Origin: Idiomarina aquatica
GTDB taxonomy: Bacteria; Pseudomonadota; Gammaproteobacteria; Enterobacterales; Alteromonadaceae
Length of the DNA: 64,000 nt
NCBI RefSeq assembly: GCF_004362895.1
Contig: NZ_SNXI01000009.1
Coordinates: 29,819 to 93,818 of the forward strand
Direction: 5' to 3'
Both the position numbers and the translations under genes were made by a program. Positions 1-8,685 of this stretch are shown here, one piece after another. Positions within the stretch are counted from its first letter, which is position 1; the number at the start of each line of letters is the position of its first letter. Under the pieces are notes generated by a model. That model was not told the origin of the DNA. It made no database searches and saw only the letters and a program-made list of their open reading frames with translations.

Positions 1-1
1 C

Positions 2-295
2 ATTACCACCTGGCTGGGACGCGATGATAATGAGACGACCGGCTTAACGGGAAGTAGCGGAGCGTTAATGATCAATCGTGAAATTTATCGGCAGACGCCA
101 CCCCAACCAATGTCGTTGCGCCCGGTTGGTAATGTTCGTTTGCAAAGCTTCCATAACCAAAAAGGCGTTCGCATACCGAGTAATTGCGCCCAGTCTCAGA
201 CAGTGCCTGCACCGCCAGTAGCGCTGGATGAAGATATCAATTGTGAGGCAGATGTTGAGGAAAAAAGTTGGCTCGAACGGCTATTTGGGCGTTAA
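2..295 (+). CDS. mrcB: Penicillin-binding protein 1B, C-terminal end (cut by window start)
   Basis: The reading frame is open from the first bases of the window, so this is the 3' end of a longer gene. It begins with TTWLGRDDNETT and then LTGSSGAL, which is the conserved end of the transpeptidase domain of class A penicillin-binding proteins. In PBP1B this is followed by a poorly conserved tail, here about 70 residues ending in SWLERLFGR. PBP1B is a bifunctional inner-membrane glycosyltransferase/transpeptidase that polymerises and cross-links peptidoglycan. In E. coli mrcB also lies a few genes from hemL, clcA and erpA, which supports PBP1B over PBP1A or 1C. The catalytic serine and the glycosyltransferase domain lie outside the window. 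An internal ATG at 68 is not the start. Confidence 0.85.
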   Translation: MTTWLGRDDNETTGLTGSSGALMINREIYRQTPPQPMSLRPVGNVRLQSFHNQKGVRIPSNCAQSQTVPAPPVALDEDINCEADVEEKSWLERLFGR

Positions 296-299
296 ATAG

Positions 300-330
300 G
301 GTGCTGGCGACAATAGTGTTCGCCAGCACC
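300..330. terminator. Hairpin between convergent mrcB and hemL
   Basis: A perfect 11-bp inverted repeat (GGTGCTGGCGA / TCGCCAGCACC) with a 9-nt loop sits between the two converging genes. Neither side has a strong T run, so it is a probable but weak bidirectional terminator. Confidence 0.5.
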
Positions 331-336
331 GTCAGC

Positions 337-1623
337 TTAAGCGCTCATCGTTGCGAACGCTTTTTTAACGGCCGCTAAGGTATCGTTAATGTCCTGCTCG
401 GTATGAGCTGCTGACATAAAGCCACCTTCAAATGCAGATGGTGCCAAATAAACACCTTGCTCTAGCATTAAGTGATAAAAGCGCCGGAACGCGTCCATAT
501 CGCACTCGGTAGCTTGTTTGTAAGTGGTCACTTGCTTTTCTTTGGTAAAGAAGAAACCAAACATTGAACCCGCTCGGTTGGTGGTCAAGGGTATGCCAGC
601 CTCATCGGCAAGTTGTTGCATGCCATCAAGGAGCTGGTCGACACGTGCATAGAGTTGGTCATATAAACCCGGTTGATTGAGCTGCGACAGTGCCGCTAAA
701 CCTGCTGACATGGCAACCGGATTGCCTGATAGTGTACCTGCCTGATACACCGGCCCTGTCGGCGCAATATACTCCATGATGTCTTTTTTACCGCCAAAAG
801 CACCTACCGGCATACCGCCGCCGATGACTTTGCCCAAGGTTGTCAGATCCGGGGTCACGTTATAGCGCTCCTGTGCGCCACCAGGGGCTGCACGAAATCC
901 GCTCATCACCTCGTCAAAGATGAGCACTGAGCCATAGCTATCACAGATTTCACGTAAGCCTTCAAGGAAGCCTGGTACGGGCGGTATGCAGTTCATATTA
1001 CCGGCGACAGGTTCGACAATAATGCAGGCAATCTGGTCGCCAAGCTCTGTAAATATCTGTTTAACGGAGTCGATATTATTGTAGTCGACCGTTAGGGTGT
1101 GTTTGGCAAAGTCTTCCGGGATACCGGGCGAGTTAGGTACGCCCAGCGTTAACGCGCCTGATCCGGCTTTAACAAGCAACGCATCGGCGTGGCCATGATA
1201 ATTACCCTCGAACTTTAGGATTTTATCGCGTTTTGTATAACCGCGCGCCAGTCGAATAGCGGTCATAGTAGCTTCGGTGCCCGAGTTAACCATGCGGACC
1301 TTTTCTATCGACGGCACAATGGCTTTAATTTTTTCAGCCATTGTAATTTCAATTTCAGTTGGTGTACCAAAGCTAAGACCGCGTTGAGCTGCGGCAATCG
1401 TGGCCTCTAACACCGCGGCGTTATTGTGGCCGAGGATCATCGGCCCCCACGAGCCTACATAATCAATATAGCGCTTACCGTCCGCATCGAACATGTACGC
1501 GCCTTCGGCACGTTCGATAAAAATTGGACTACCGCCAACGCCATTAAATGCCCGTACCGGCGAATTAACGCCGCCGGGAATACTTAACTGTGCTTTCTGA
1601 AAGAGTTCTTCTGAACGACTCAT
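337..1623 (-). CDS. hemL: Glutamate-1-semialdehyde 2,1-aminomutase
   Basis: This cytosolic PLP enzyme converts glutamate-1-semialdehyde to 5-aminolevulinate, the last step of the C5 route to haem precursors. The 428-residue length is normal for the family. The N-terminus ([10 protein letters not shown]), the NSGTEA phosphate-binding segment near residue 115, the [10 protein letters not shown] motif near 240 and the PLP-lysine segment [12 protein letters not shown] near 265 are all present. The start has a good ribosome-binding site (AAAGGAAAGG on the minus strand). It is the last gene of a minus-strand run with pyrB (26-nt gap) and hemJ. HemJ is also a haem-pathway enzyme, so the cluster is partly functional. 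Confidence 0.97.
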   Translation of the reverse strand: MSRSEELFQKAQLSIPGGVNSPVRAFNGVGGSPIFIERAEGAYMFDADGKRYIDYVGSWGPMILGHNNAAVLEATIAAAQRGLSFGTPTEIEITMAEKIKAIVPSIEKVRMVNSGTEATMTAIRLARGYTKRDKILKFEGNYHGHADALLVKAGSGALTLGVPNSPGIPEDFAKHTLTVDYNNIDSVKQIFTELGDQIACIIVEPVAGNMNCIPPVPGFLEGLREICDSYGSVLIFDEVMSGFRAAPGGAQERYNVTPDLTTLGKVIGGGMPVGAFGGKKDIMEYIAPTGPVYQAGTLSGNPVAMSAGLAALSQLNQPGLYDQLYARVDQLLDGMQQLADEAGIPLTTNRAGSMFGFFFTKEKQVTTYKQATECDMDAFRRFYHLMLEQGVYLAPSAFEGGFMSAAHTEQDINDTLAAVKKAFATMSA

Positions 1624-1649
1624 CGTAAACCTTTCCTTTAATTAAAATT

Positions 1650-2663
1650 TTAAAACTGGCTCTTTTCGCTATACCAGTTAACCTCACATTCGAATTTATC
1701 TACTTGATCAACCACGCCCAGAGTCAAGGCGAACAGCGCCATGCGAATTAAAACTCCATTATCCGCCTGCCGGAAAATCGCCAGATTCGGATTTTGATTG
1801 AGATCGTTATCTAACTCGTTCGCCTCAGACCGGGAATCCCTGGGTAGCGGGTGCATAATGACCGTATTGGGTTTGTAGTGCTTAGTGTAGATTTCTTGGT
1901 TTAAACGAAACTTACCGCGATATTGATCAGCATCCTCCGGCGAGGCAAAGCGTTCTTGTTGAATACGTGTTTGGTACACAATATCGGCATCAACTAAACC
2001 ATCAACTTTTTCTGTCACCGTATACCGGTGGCCGGAGTTTTCTAACGTATCGAGCACGCCGGCGGGCATGGACAGTTCCAATGGTGAAATCAGGGTAAAT
2101 CGCACATTTTTATACATCGCTAACAGTTTCGACAGTGAGTGCACGGTACGGCCGTATTTGAGGTCACCGATCATACAGATATGCATACCGTCGATGCCCT
2201 GCCCGTGGTAGGCGAGCTCTTTTTGGATGGTATACAAATCAAGTAACGCTTGTGTCGGGTGCTCGTTGGCACCGTCGCCGCCATTGATAACAGGCACTCG
2301 GCTACCCTGGGAAAACTCGCTGACTGAGCCTGCTTTGGGGTGGCGCATGGCAATCACGTCGCTGTAACTACTTAAAACGCGCGCCGTATCATAGAGTGAT
2401 TCGCCTTTGGCAATAGCAGAGCTTTCCATGCCGGTGGTTTCTCTGACCTCACCGCCCAGTAGGTTGAATGCGGTACCAAAACTAACTCGTGTCCGCGTCG
2501 AGGGCTCAAAAAACAGATTCCCGAGGATGGCGCCATCCAGAACCTTAGTACGTTTTTTGCGTCTGGCGTAGGGTTGCATTTTATCAGCAACGGCAAATAT
2601 ATAGTCTATGCTGTCACGGTCAAACTGGTTAACGGAGAGAATATTAGAACCGGTGAAATTCAT
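1650..2663 (-). CDS. pyrB: Aspartate carbamoyltransferase, catalytic chain (long form)
   Basis: It joins carbamoyl phosphate and aspartate in the first committed step of pyrimidine synthesis. The carbamoyl-phosphate motif STRTR is at residues 55-59, and HPTQALLDLYT and the PLPRDSR segment (aspartate-loop side) are present. At 337 residues it is longer than the ~310-residue E. coli chain. The extra length is a C-terminal tail (about 25 residues, ending NWYSEKSQF). No pyrI regulatory subunit gene lies next to it; the neighbours are hemL and hemJ. Loss of the usual pyrBI arrangement suggests that allosteric control differs or that pyrI lies elsewhere; this is inference. Confidence 0.95.
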   Translation of the reverse strand: MNFTGSNILSVNQFDRDSIDYIFAVADKMQPYARRKKRTKVLDGAILGNLFFEPSTRTRVSFGTAFNLLGGEVRETTGMESSAIAKGESLYDTARVLSSYSDVIAMRHPKAGSVSEFSQGSRVPVINGGDGANEHPTQALLDLYTIQKELAYHGQGIDGMHICMIGDLKYGRTVHSLSKLLAMYKNVRFTLISPLELSMPAGVLDTLENSGHRYTVTEKVDGLVDADIVYQTRIQQERFASPEDADQYRGKFRLNQEIYTKHYKPNTVIMHPLPRDSRSEANELDNDLNQNPNLAIFRQADNGVLIRMALFALTLGVVDQVDKFECEVNWYSEKSQF

Positions 2664-2734
2664 GGTGATGTGCGCCCTTGTTGGCCGAAAGTCACTGGAC
2701 GCACACTATAGCAAAATATGGAGTCAAAAAGAAT

Positions 2735-3166
2735 CTAATACGGTTTTACCACCGCTAAAATAATGACCGAAAATAAAATAAGTACCGGCACTTCGTTAAA
2801 CACCCGGTAAAAACGATGGCTGCGGCGGTTACGGTTGTTTTTGAAGTCAGCAAGTAATTTAAAACAATAACCGTGGTAGCCATAGAGTATGGTGACCAAT
2901 AGCAGTTTAGTGTGCATCCAGCCACTGGCCGCAAACCAGGCACTGCCATAGGCGAAAATTAACACGACCCCGAATACTAACGTCAAGATTGCGAAGGGCG
3001 TGACAAAATACAGCAGCTTTCGCTCCATCACCTTAAATTGCTCATCCACTGCCGGTTGGTTGGTCATGGCGTGGTAGACGAATAGCCGTGGCAAATAAAA
3101 AATACCGGCAAACCAGGCGACCATAAAGGCGATGTGTAGGGCTTTAACCCATAAAATCCAACTCAT
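2735..3166 (-). CDS. hemJ: HemJ-type protoporphyrinogen IX oxidase
   Basis: A 143-residue membrane protein with four predicted transmembrane segments (about 5-27, 52-74, 84-102 and 122-142). It matches the HemJ/UPF0093 family by the N-terminal WVKALHIAFMVAWFAG segment, with family-conserved His11, and by Lys87 in the third helix (HTKLLLV). HemJ oxidises protoporphyrinogen IX to protoporphyrin IX in the inner membrane, the penultimate step of haem synthesis. Its position beside hemL fits that role. It is about 70 nt downstream of pyrB's 5' end in the minus direction and 14 nt after the ClC gene's stop. Confidence 0.88.
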   Translation of the reverse strand: MSWILWVKALHIAFMVAWFAGIFYLPRLFVYHAMTNQPAVDEQFKVMERKLLYFVTPFAILTLVFGVVLIFAYGSAWFAASGWMHTKLLLVTILYGYHGYCFKLLADFKNNRNRRSHRFYRVFNEVPVLILFSVIILAVVKPY

Positions 3167-3180
3167 TAATTATTCCCCGT

Positions 3181-4875
3181 TTAAGACAGCTCGCGTTGCA
3201 ATGCTTTACGTACCGTTTCCCAGGTAACGATACCACAAGGCTCGCCTTGTTCTTGATCGTAAATATAAACCGCACCGCGCCGTGCGCCGCTTAATTCATC
3301 CCACACCTCGGCTAGTGTTGATGTAACTTTTAAGCCGTTAATGGGCATGTAATTCAACGATGGACTATCGCCGGCACCAATATCATAAGTGACTAAACGA
3401 TAAACCGGCTGGTTGTCCTCGTCGACATTCATCACGATGACGCTTTGATTAGAGGACTTTTCGAGTACGTCTAACAACTCGTTTTGGGTCGGTTCCAGCA
3501 ACAGTTTAAACTCTGTCTCCATCATGTTCTCTACCCCTGTTTTCTGCAGGGCGACTTGCACAGGGGGGATTTGGTATGGCAAATCTTGCGCATCTAACTG
3601 GGCAATAAAAATCGATTTAGAATTAAATAGCTGAGACGAAATCAGGTAGGCAGGCACAATAACCAGCATGGCCGGAATTATAATTTCGACGCTTCGGGAC
3701 AACTCTACAATCGCTAATAGTGCGGCCATCGGGGCATGAATGCAGGCTGCTAAAATGCCCGCCATGCCTAATAATATATAGGTGTCGTATTGCAATAACT
3801 GCTCTAGCTGCAACTGGTTCACTATAGTAGTGAATAGCGCGGCAACCACGGCGCCGATACCAAATACGGCACCAATAAGCCCGCCGGGAATACCCATACC
3901 GAGCGCAATCGCACTGGCGACAAGTTTTGCCAGCAACAGCGTAAAGAGTATCGATAACTCTGCCTGATGCTGCAGCACTTGCTGGATGGCTGTTAAGCCG
4001 GGGCCCAGGCTGGTGGGTATAATAAGCGCCAGTAATGCGGTGATGAATGCAGCAAACAGTAAACGGGTAAGTAAGGACATATCCTTAACGGTATTCATGA
4101 CATCGAGCATCAACTGTTTAAAAATTACGCCACTGATACCCAGAATAACGCCTAAAGCGACCACCCACGGCAGTTGAATGTTAGGCACTTCGGTACTGCT
4201 GAGCATGGCTAATTCAGAGGCAGGGCCAAAAATCTGTTCGGTAATCAAAGACCCGGCAACAGCCGCTAACATGACGGGAATAAAAATATGTACTTTATAT
4301 TCCCGCAGCACGACTTCCATCACTAAAATCATGGCGGCAATGGGGGTGTTAAATGAGGCAGCTATAGCTGCTGCAATTCCGCAGGCTGCAAGGGTGCGTA
4401 TCGCATTTTTTGGGGTGTCTACGTGATAACCGACCCAGGTACTGGCGGCCGCGCCTAAATGCACTGCAGGCCCTTCGCGACCTACACTAAAGCCTGCGAC
4501 CAAGGCAATTATGCCACCCAGAAACTGATTCACGGTGCTGCGCCATGGCAACATGCCGTAATGCTGTTTCATGCGATGTATCACGTAGGGAATGCCCATG
4601 CGCACGCGGCGCGAACGGGATAAACTGAATAATAAGAAAATGAGCAAAGCTGCTGCAATAGGTAAGGCAAATCGCGTAAAGTTGTCTAAGGGTTGTTGCC
4701 AATGGCTGAAGTTACCGACAAGATAGGCACCTTGCTCTATGGCGAAACGAAAAACAACAATTAATAAGGCTGCTGCAATACCGCCAACAAGCCCAAGCAA
4801 ACAAATTGCGAGTGTCGTGGTGGGGGCTGCAAGCTGTCTTCTTAACGTTTTTTTAATTGCCTGAACGTGAGTCAT
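3181..4875 (-). CDS. ClC-family chloride channel/transporter with altered filter residues and C-terminal regulatory region
   Basis: A 564-residue ClC protein: about 410 residues of transmembrane core, then a ~145-residue cytosolic tail that resembles a divergent CBS-pair region. The gating-glutamate motif GREGP is intact (Glu134). The other hallmark sites differ from E. coli ClcA. GSGIP is replaced by RMGIP, so the chloride-coordinating Ser107 equivalent is Met93. The internal proton glutamate (Glu203 in ClcA) is Val188, after Glu187. The Tyr445 equivalent is Val396, and GIFAP is replaced by GIPGG. Val at the proton-glutamate position is typical of ClC channels, so this protein may not be a 2Cl-/H+ exchanger. 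The alignments were made by eye from memory of ClcA. The position between hemL and erpA matches E. coli clcA. Confidence 0.9.
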   Translation of the reverse strand: MTHVQAIKKTLRRQLAAPTTTLAICLLGLVGGIAAALLIVVFRFAIEQGAYLVGNFSHWQQPLDNFTRFALPIAAALLIFLLFSLSRSRRVRMGIPYVIHRMKQHYGMLPWRSTVNQFLGGIIALVAGFSVGREGPAVHLGAAASTWVGYHVDTPKNAIRTLAACGIAAAIAASFNTPIAAMILVMEVVLREYKVHIFIPVMLAAVAGSLITEQIFGPASELAMLSSTEVPNIQLPWVVALGVILGISGVIFKQLMLDVMNTVKDMSLLTRLLFAAFITALLALIIPTSLGPGLTAIQQVLQHQAELSILFTLLLAKLVASAIALGMGIPGGLIGAVFGIGAVVAALFTTIVNQLQLEQLLQYDTYILLGMAGILAACIHAPMAALLAIVELSRSVEIIIPAMLVIVPAYLISSQLFNSKSIFIAQLDAQDLPYQIPPVQVALQKTGVENMMETEFKLLLEPTQNELLDVLEKSSNQSVIVMNVDEDNQPVYRLVTYDIGAGDSPSLNYMPINGLKVTSTLAEVWDELSGARRGAVYIYDQEQGEPCGIVTWETVRKALQRELS

Positions 4876-4968
4876 TTAAGGGTTCCTGAAGCGCACGTTA
4901 ACTAGGACCAAAGCCTTTAGACTAAGCGTAACACAAACCGCAGAACAGCGATCTGAAAAGGACACGTT

Positions 4969-5706
4969 TTGATTAAAAAATTATTATCTATCAAACAGCT
5001 GCAACAACGTTTTGGCCGACTTCCGGTGGTACTGGTTAGCTTGCTGTTATTGTGTTTGGTAATAATAAGTGCTTATCAGGTTGGCGTTTGGCATGCGCGC
5101 TATTTAAAACAACAGGTGAGCGAACAAAAGCAACAATTAGCGCAACTGTATCAGCAGCTCGATCAATTCGAATATCAGCGCAATGTCCTGCAAGTTGAGT
5201 TGGATGTTGAAAAGTCAGCAAACCAAAACCTGCAAGCACAGCTGGGTGAGCTGCAGGAAGAAAATTATAGTTTGCGCGAAAACGTTGCGTTTTATCAGAA
5301 AATAATGGCTCCGGAGCTGCAACAAAGCGGTGTGGTAATTGAATCACTGGCGGTATCAAAAAATCGCGCTGAGCGTCATTATCACTTCTCGCTGGCATTG
5401 TTGCAGGTGGAGCAACGCAGGGAGTTAGTTGAAGGTGAAATTGCTATTCAGTTGGTGGGCCGGGTAAAGGGTGAAGAACAACGCTTTAACTTGCTCGACT
5501 TAGCCAATATTAGCCCCAGCGAGCATAATTTTATGATGCGCTATTTTACTTTATACGAGGGCGACTTTTTGTTACCCAAAGGTTTAGTACCAGAGCGTAT
5601 CGAGGTAACTGCCAATATAACGCGTGGTGGCTCTGGTCGCTTGCAACGCACCTTTTTTTGGCGTGATAGTTTACGCAACGGTCAGGCCTCTGGCGAGAAT
5701 ACTTGA
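4969..5706 (+). CDS. DUF6776-family membrane-anchored coiled-coil protein
   Basis: Function unknown. The 245-residue protein has a short basic N-terminus, one transmembrane helix (about 18-40), a Gln/Leu-rich coiled coil (about 48-112), and a C-terminal globular beta-rich domain (about 120-235) that would lie in the periplasm. This layout fits the DUF6776 family often found beside erpA. The start is TTG at 4969 with AAAGGA a few bases upstream. No in-frame ATG gives a better match to the membrane anchor. It is divergent from the ClC gene (93-nt gap) and 61 nt upstream of erpA. Confidence 0.7.
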   Translation: MIKKLLSIKQLQQRFGRLPVVLVSLLLLCLVIISAYQVGVWHARYLKQQVSEQKQQLAQLYQQLDQFEYQRNVLQVELDVEKSANQNLQAQLGELQEENYSLRENVAFYQKIMAPELQQSGVVIESLAVSKNRAERHYHFSLALLQVEQRRELVEGEIAIQLVGRVKGEEQRFNLLDLANISPSEHNFMMRYFTLYEGDFLLPKGLVPERIEVTANITRGGSGRLQRTFFWRDSLRNGQASGENT

Positions 5707-5767
5707 CCCTTTTAGTCAACTACGAGAAAATTGACGGGTGATCAGTCATCAGACGAAGGTAGTGTAA

Positions 5768-6118
5768 ATGTCAGCTTCTGTAGAACAAGCGATGCCCATC
5801 GAATTTACCGAACAGGCAGCAAATCAGGTTAAAAAGCTGATAGCCGAAGAGGAAAACCCGACGCTAAAATTGCGTGTGTTTGTTACCGGCGGCGGATGTT
5901 CAGGTTTCCAATACGGTTTTACCTTTGACGAAAAGGTGAACCCCGGTGATATGCAAATTGAAAAGGAAGGGGTAACGCTGGTCGTTGACCCAATGAGCTT
6001 ACAATACCTTGTTGGTGGTGTTGTTAACTACGAAGAAGGGCTTCAGGGCTCGCGCTTTTTTGTCGATAACCCCAATGCCACAACCACTTGCGGTTGCGGT
6101 TCGAGCTTCTCTATTTAA
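5768..6118 (+). CDS. erpA: A-type iron-sulfur carrier ErpA
   Basis: A 116-residue A-type carrier that receives Fe-S clusters and delivers them to target proteins, including IspG/IspH in E. coli. The three cluster-ligand cysteines are visible: Cys44 in GGGCSGF, and Cys108 and Cys110 in the C-terminal TTCGCGSSF. The length is standard. The synteny with clcA and hemL is the same as in E. coli, which separates it from IscA and SufA. Confidence 0.95.
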   Translation: MSASVEQAMPIEFTEQAANQVKKLIAEEENPTLKLRVFVTGGGCSGFQYGFTFDEKVNPGDMQIEKEGVTLVVDPMSLQYLVGGVVNYEEGLQGSRFFVDNPNATTTCGCGSSFSI

Positions 6119-6208
6119 TACGTTACTCGTCAGTCTATGGCTCGCCGGCTGATTTTAAGCCGGTAATCAGCTAGAATACCCTTTTAATTTTAAGCTTGAG
6201 GGTCTTTT

Positions 6209-7528
6209 ATGAGCTCGTATGCACAGCATATAAAAACAGTTACTGAGCGTTTCGACCAAGCATTGGCGGACACAGGTTACGAATCGACATTAATATACGC
6301 GGGCCAGCCGCGTGTTGCATTTCTCGACGATAACCCCGGCACCTTCAAAGTTAATCCTCTATTCAAGTATTGGATTCCGGTTTTAGAAAGCCCCAAAAGC
6401 GCTATTTTTTACCGCAAGGGTTCTGGTAAGCCAACGGTTTACTTATTTCAAGCGCGAGACTTCTGGCACTCCCAGGCACAAATTTCTGAGGAAGATTGGC
6501 AGCAACATGTTGAACTAAAAATCATAGATGATTTAAGCCAGTTGACTGACGACTTGGGGGATGCGTTGGCCGCGAGCGCGTTTCTAGGGGAAGACTTTGC
6601 GCAGCCCGTCGCTGATTGGAATGTGAAAGCACGCAACCCACAGGCGTTAATCGACCATCTGCACTTTCACCGAGCGGTTAAAACGGATTGGGAAGTAGAA
6701 AATTTACGCCAGGCAAATCTGCTTGCTGCTAAAGGTCATCTGGCAGCAAAAGAGGCATTTTTGGGCGGTAAAAGTGAGCTAGAGATTCACAGTGACTATT
6801 TGGCCGCGATGAACTTTCGTGAAAGCCAGGTTCCCTACAATAGCATTGTCGCGCTTAACGACCATTCAGCCATTCTTCATTACGATGTTTACGACGTTAC
6901 GCCGCCGAAACAGCGTTTGTCATTTTTAATTGATGCAGGCTCTTTGTACAAAGGTTATTGCGCTGATATCACCCGTAGTTATGCCAGCGAAGCCGGTTTT
7001 TACGCTGATCTGGTAAACGCTATGGATACTGCGCAGCAAGAGCTACTTAGCGAAATTAAGCCGGGTATTAATTACTATGACCTGCATGTGTCGATGCACT
7101 TAAAAGTTGCGGCTATTCTCGAACAGTTTGATTTTATTAATATCAGCGCACAAGAAGCTTATGATAAAGGTATAACATCGGCATTTATGCCACACGGACT
7201 GGGTCATTTTATTGGCTTGCAAGTGCATGATGTTGGCGGCTTCCTGCAAGATGATAAAGGTAACAGTTATGAGCGTAGCGAACGTCATCCGTTCTTACGA
7301 CTGCTGCGTGACATTGAAGTTGGACAGGTGTTTACCATAGAGCCGGGCTTATATGTTGTCGATCAGTTGTTGGAAGAGTTTGCCGACAGCAAAGATATTA
7401 ACTGGACAATGGTTGATAAATTACGGCCATACGGCGGTGTGCGCATCGAAGACAGTATTGTCGTCGGCGCAAACGGTGACAATGAAAATTTAACCCGTAA
7501 TGCGTTTAAAGCGCTGGGTGGAGAATAG
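6209..7528 (+). CDS. pepQ: Xaa-Pro dipeptidase (prolidase)
   Basis: A 439-residue M24-family metallopeptidase that splits dipeptides with C-terminal proline. The creatinase-like N-terminal domain (about 1-160) is followed by the pita-bread catalytic domain. The dinuclear metal ligands fall in LIDAGS, CADITRSY, HGLGHFIGLQVHD, EPGLYVV and GGVRIEDS. The length matches E. coli PepQ (443). A TAGAAT -10-like element lies at 6172-6177 in the 90-nt gap after erpA, so the gene probably has its own promoter. Confidence 0.95.
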   Translation: MSSYAQHIKTVTERFDQALADTGYESTLIYAGQPRVAFLDDNPGTFKVNPLFKYWIPVLESPKSAIFYRKGSGKPTVYLFQARDFWHSQAQISEEDWQQHVELKIIDDLSQLTDDLGDALAASAFLGEDFAQPVADWNVKARNPQALIDHLHFHRAVKTDWEVENLRQANLLAAKGHLAAKEAFLGGKSELEIHSDYLAAMNFRESQVPYNSIVALNDHSAILHYDVYDVTPPKQRLSFLIDAGSLYKGYCADITRSYASEAGFYADLVNAMDTAQQELLSEIKPGINYYDLHVSMHLKVAAILEQFDFINISAQEAYDKGITSAFMPHGLGHFIGLQVHDVGGFLQDDKGNSYERSERHPFLRLLRDIEVGQVFTIEPGLYVVDQLLEEFADSKDINWTMVDKLRPYGGVRIEDSIVVGANGDNENLTRNAFKALGGE

Positions 7529-7554
7529 GATAAAGAGTTACAGCTATACGTTGT

Positions 7555-8685
7555 TCAGTTAGCGTAGGTTTTACTACCCAGAACAACGTGGCGTTGAGCG
7601 CCGGTGACGGCGCTCAGGTTGCCCGGCTGGCGCCTGTCATAGCACCAAGCCAGCCATGCGAATGCAATTGCCTCAACGGCCTGCGGGTCTATGCCGTAAT
7701 CTGCAGTAGTAGTTAGATTTGTCGGTGCGAGTTTGGTACATAGTTGGCGCATGAGTAATTGGTTGTGCACACCGCCACCGCATGCTACTATCAAAGAGGG
7801 CGAGTGAGGCAGCAACGTTAACGACTGGACGATCGAGTCGACAGTTAGTTCTAATAACGTGCGTAGCAAGTCTTTACCCTTAATAGAGCTGTTCAACTTT
7901 TTATTTAGCCACGTTTCGCTAAAATATTCCCGTCCGGTACTTTTAGGCGGTAGCTTTGTAAAGTAAGGGTCCTGGAGTAATCGCTGTAGCAGTGCTTCCT
8001 GCACAAGACCCTGACTCGCCGTATGTCCATTTTTATCATATCCGGGCGAACCATAGTGCAGTCGATACGCCAAGTCGAGTAGCGTATTGGCCGGACCGGT
8101 ATCAAAACCGATGACGCTGGTTTTGTCGCTGCCGAGGTAGGTGATGTTGGCAATTCCGCCTAAATTCAGTATGGCAGTACGGGCAGGACACTGACGGGCA
8201 AATACATGATGATGAAATGCCGGAACCAGGGGCGCACCTTCGCCTCCCGCCACGATATCTTTCTGACGAAAGTCAGAAACTACGTCAATCCCGGTTTTTA
8301 CCGCAATGAGAGCAGGGTTTAACAACTGCAGAGTAAATGCGGCGCTGCCATCAGCTGATGCAATACTTGGCGGATGATGCCATAGTGTCTGGCCGTGACA
8401 GCCTATAGTTTTAATCTGCTTAGCTGTTTTGTTGGATAGCGCTAATAAGTTATTAACCGCAGTTACAACGAGCTCAGAATAGTCATGCTCGAGCTGTTTA
8501 AATGCCAATAAGTCACTAATGCTCGGCGACATTGCCTGGTGTAGTCGTGCGCTTAACGGGGCTGAGAAAGGTTCGCTGTGAGAACTTAGGTGCTCGGTTT
8601 CACCGGCGCTATTTATTTGGCAGAGGACCGCGTCGACTGCGTCGACGCTGGTACCTGACATAATGCCAATGTAGTATTCCGCCAT
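7555..8685 (-). CDS. anmK: Anhydro-N-acetylmuramic acid kinase
   Basis: A 376-residue sugar kinase of the ASKHA fold that cleaves and phosphorylates 1,6-anhydro-MurNAc to MurNAc-6-phosphate in cell-wall recycling. The N-terminal phosphate loop GIMSGTSVDAVDAV, the GCHGQT segment, the LNLGGIANIT motif and GFDTGPANTLLD are all present. The start codon overlaps the mepM stop by one base (TAATG), so the two are translationally coupled. That links a murein hydrolase with recycling of its products. The window also has amgK and murU, which use MurNAc in a later recycling branch. Confidence 0.96.
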   Translation of the reverse strand: MAEYYIGIMSGTSVDAVDAVLCQINSAGETEHLSSHSEPFSAPLSARLHQAMSPSISDLLAFKQLEHDYSELVVTAVNNLLALSNKTAKQIKTIGCHGQTLWHHPPSIASADGSAAFTLQLLNPALIAVKTGIDVVSDFRQKDIVAGGEGAPLVPAFHHHVFARQCPARTAILNLGGIANITYLGSDKTSVIGFDTGPANTLLDLAYRLHYGSPGYDKNGHTASQGLVQEALLQRLLQDPYFTKLPPKSTGREYFSETWLNKKLNSSIKGKDLLRTLLELTVDSIVQSLTLLPHSPSLIVACGGGVHNQLLMRQLCTKLAPTNLTTTADYGIDPQAVEAIAFAWLAWCYDRRQPGNLSAVTGAQRHVVLGSKTYAN

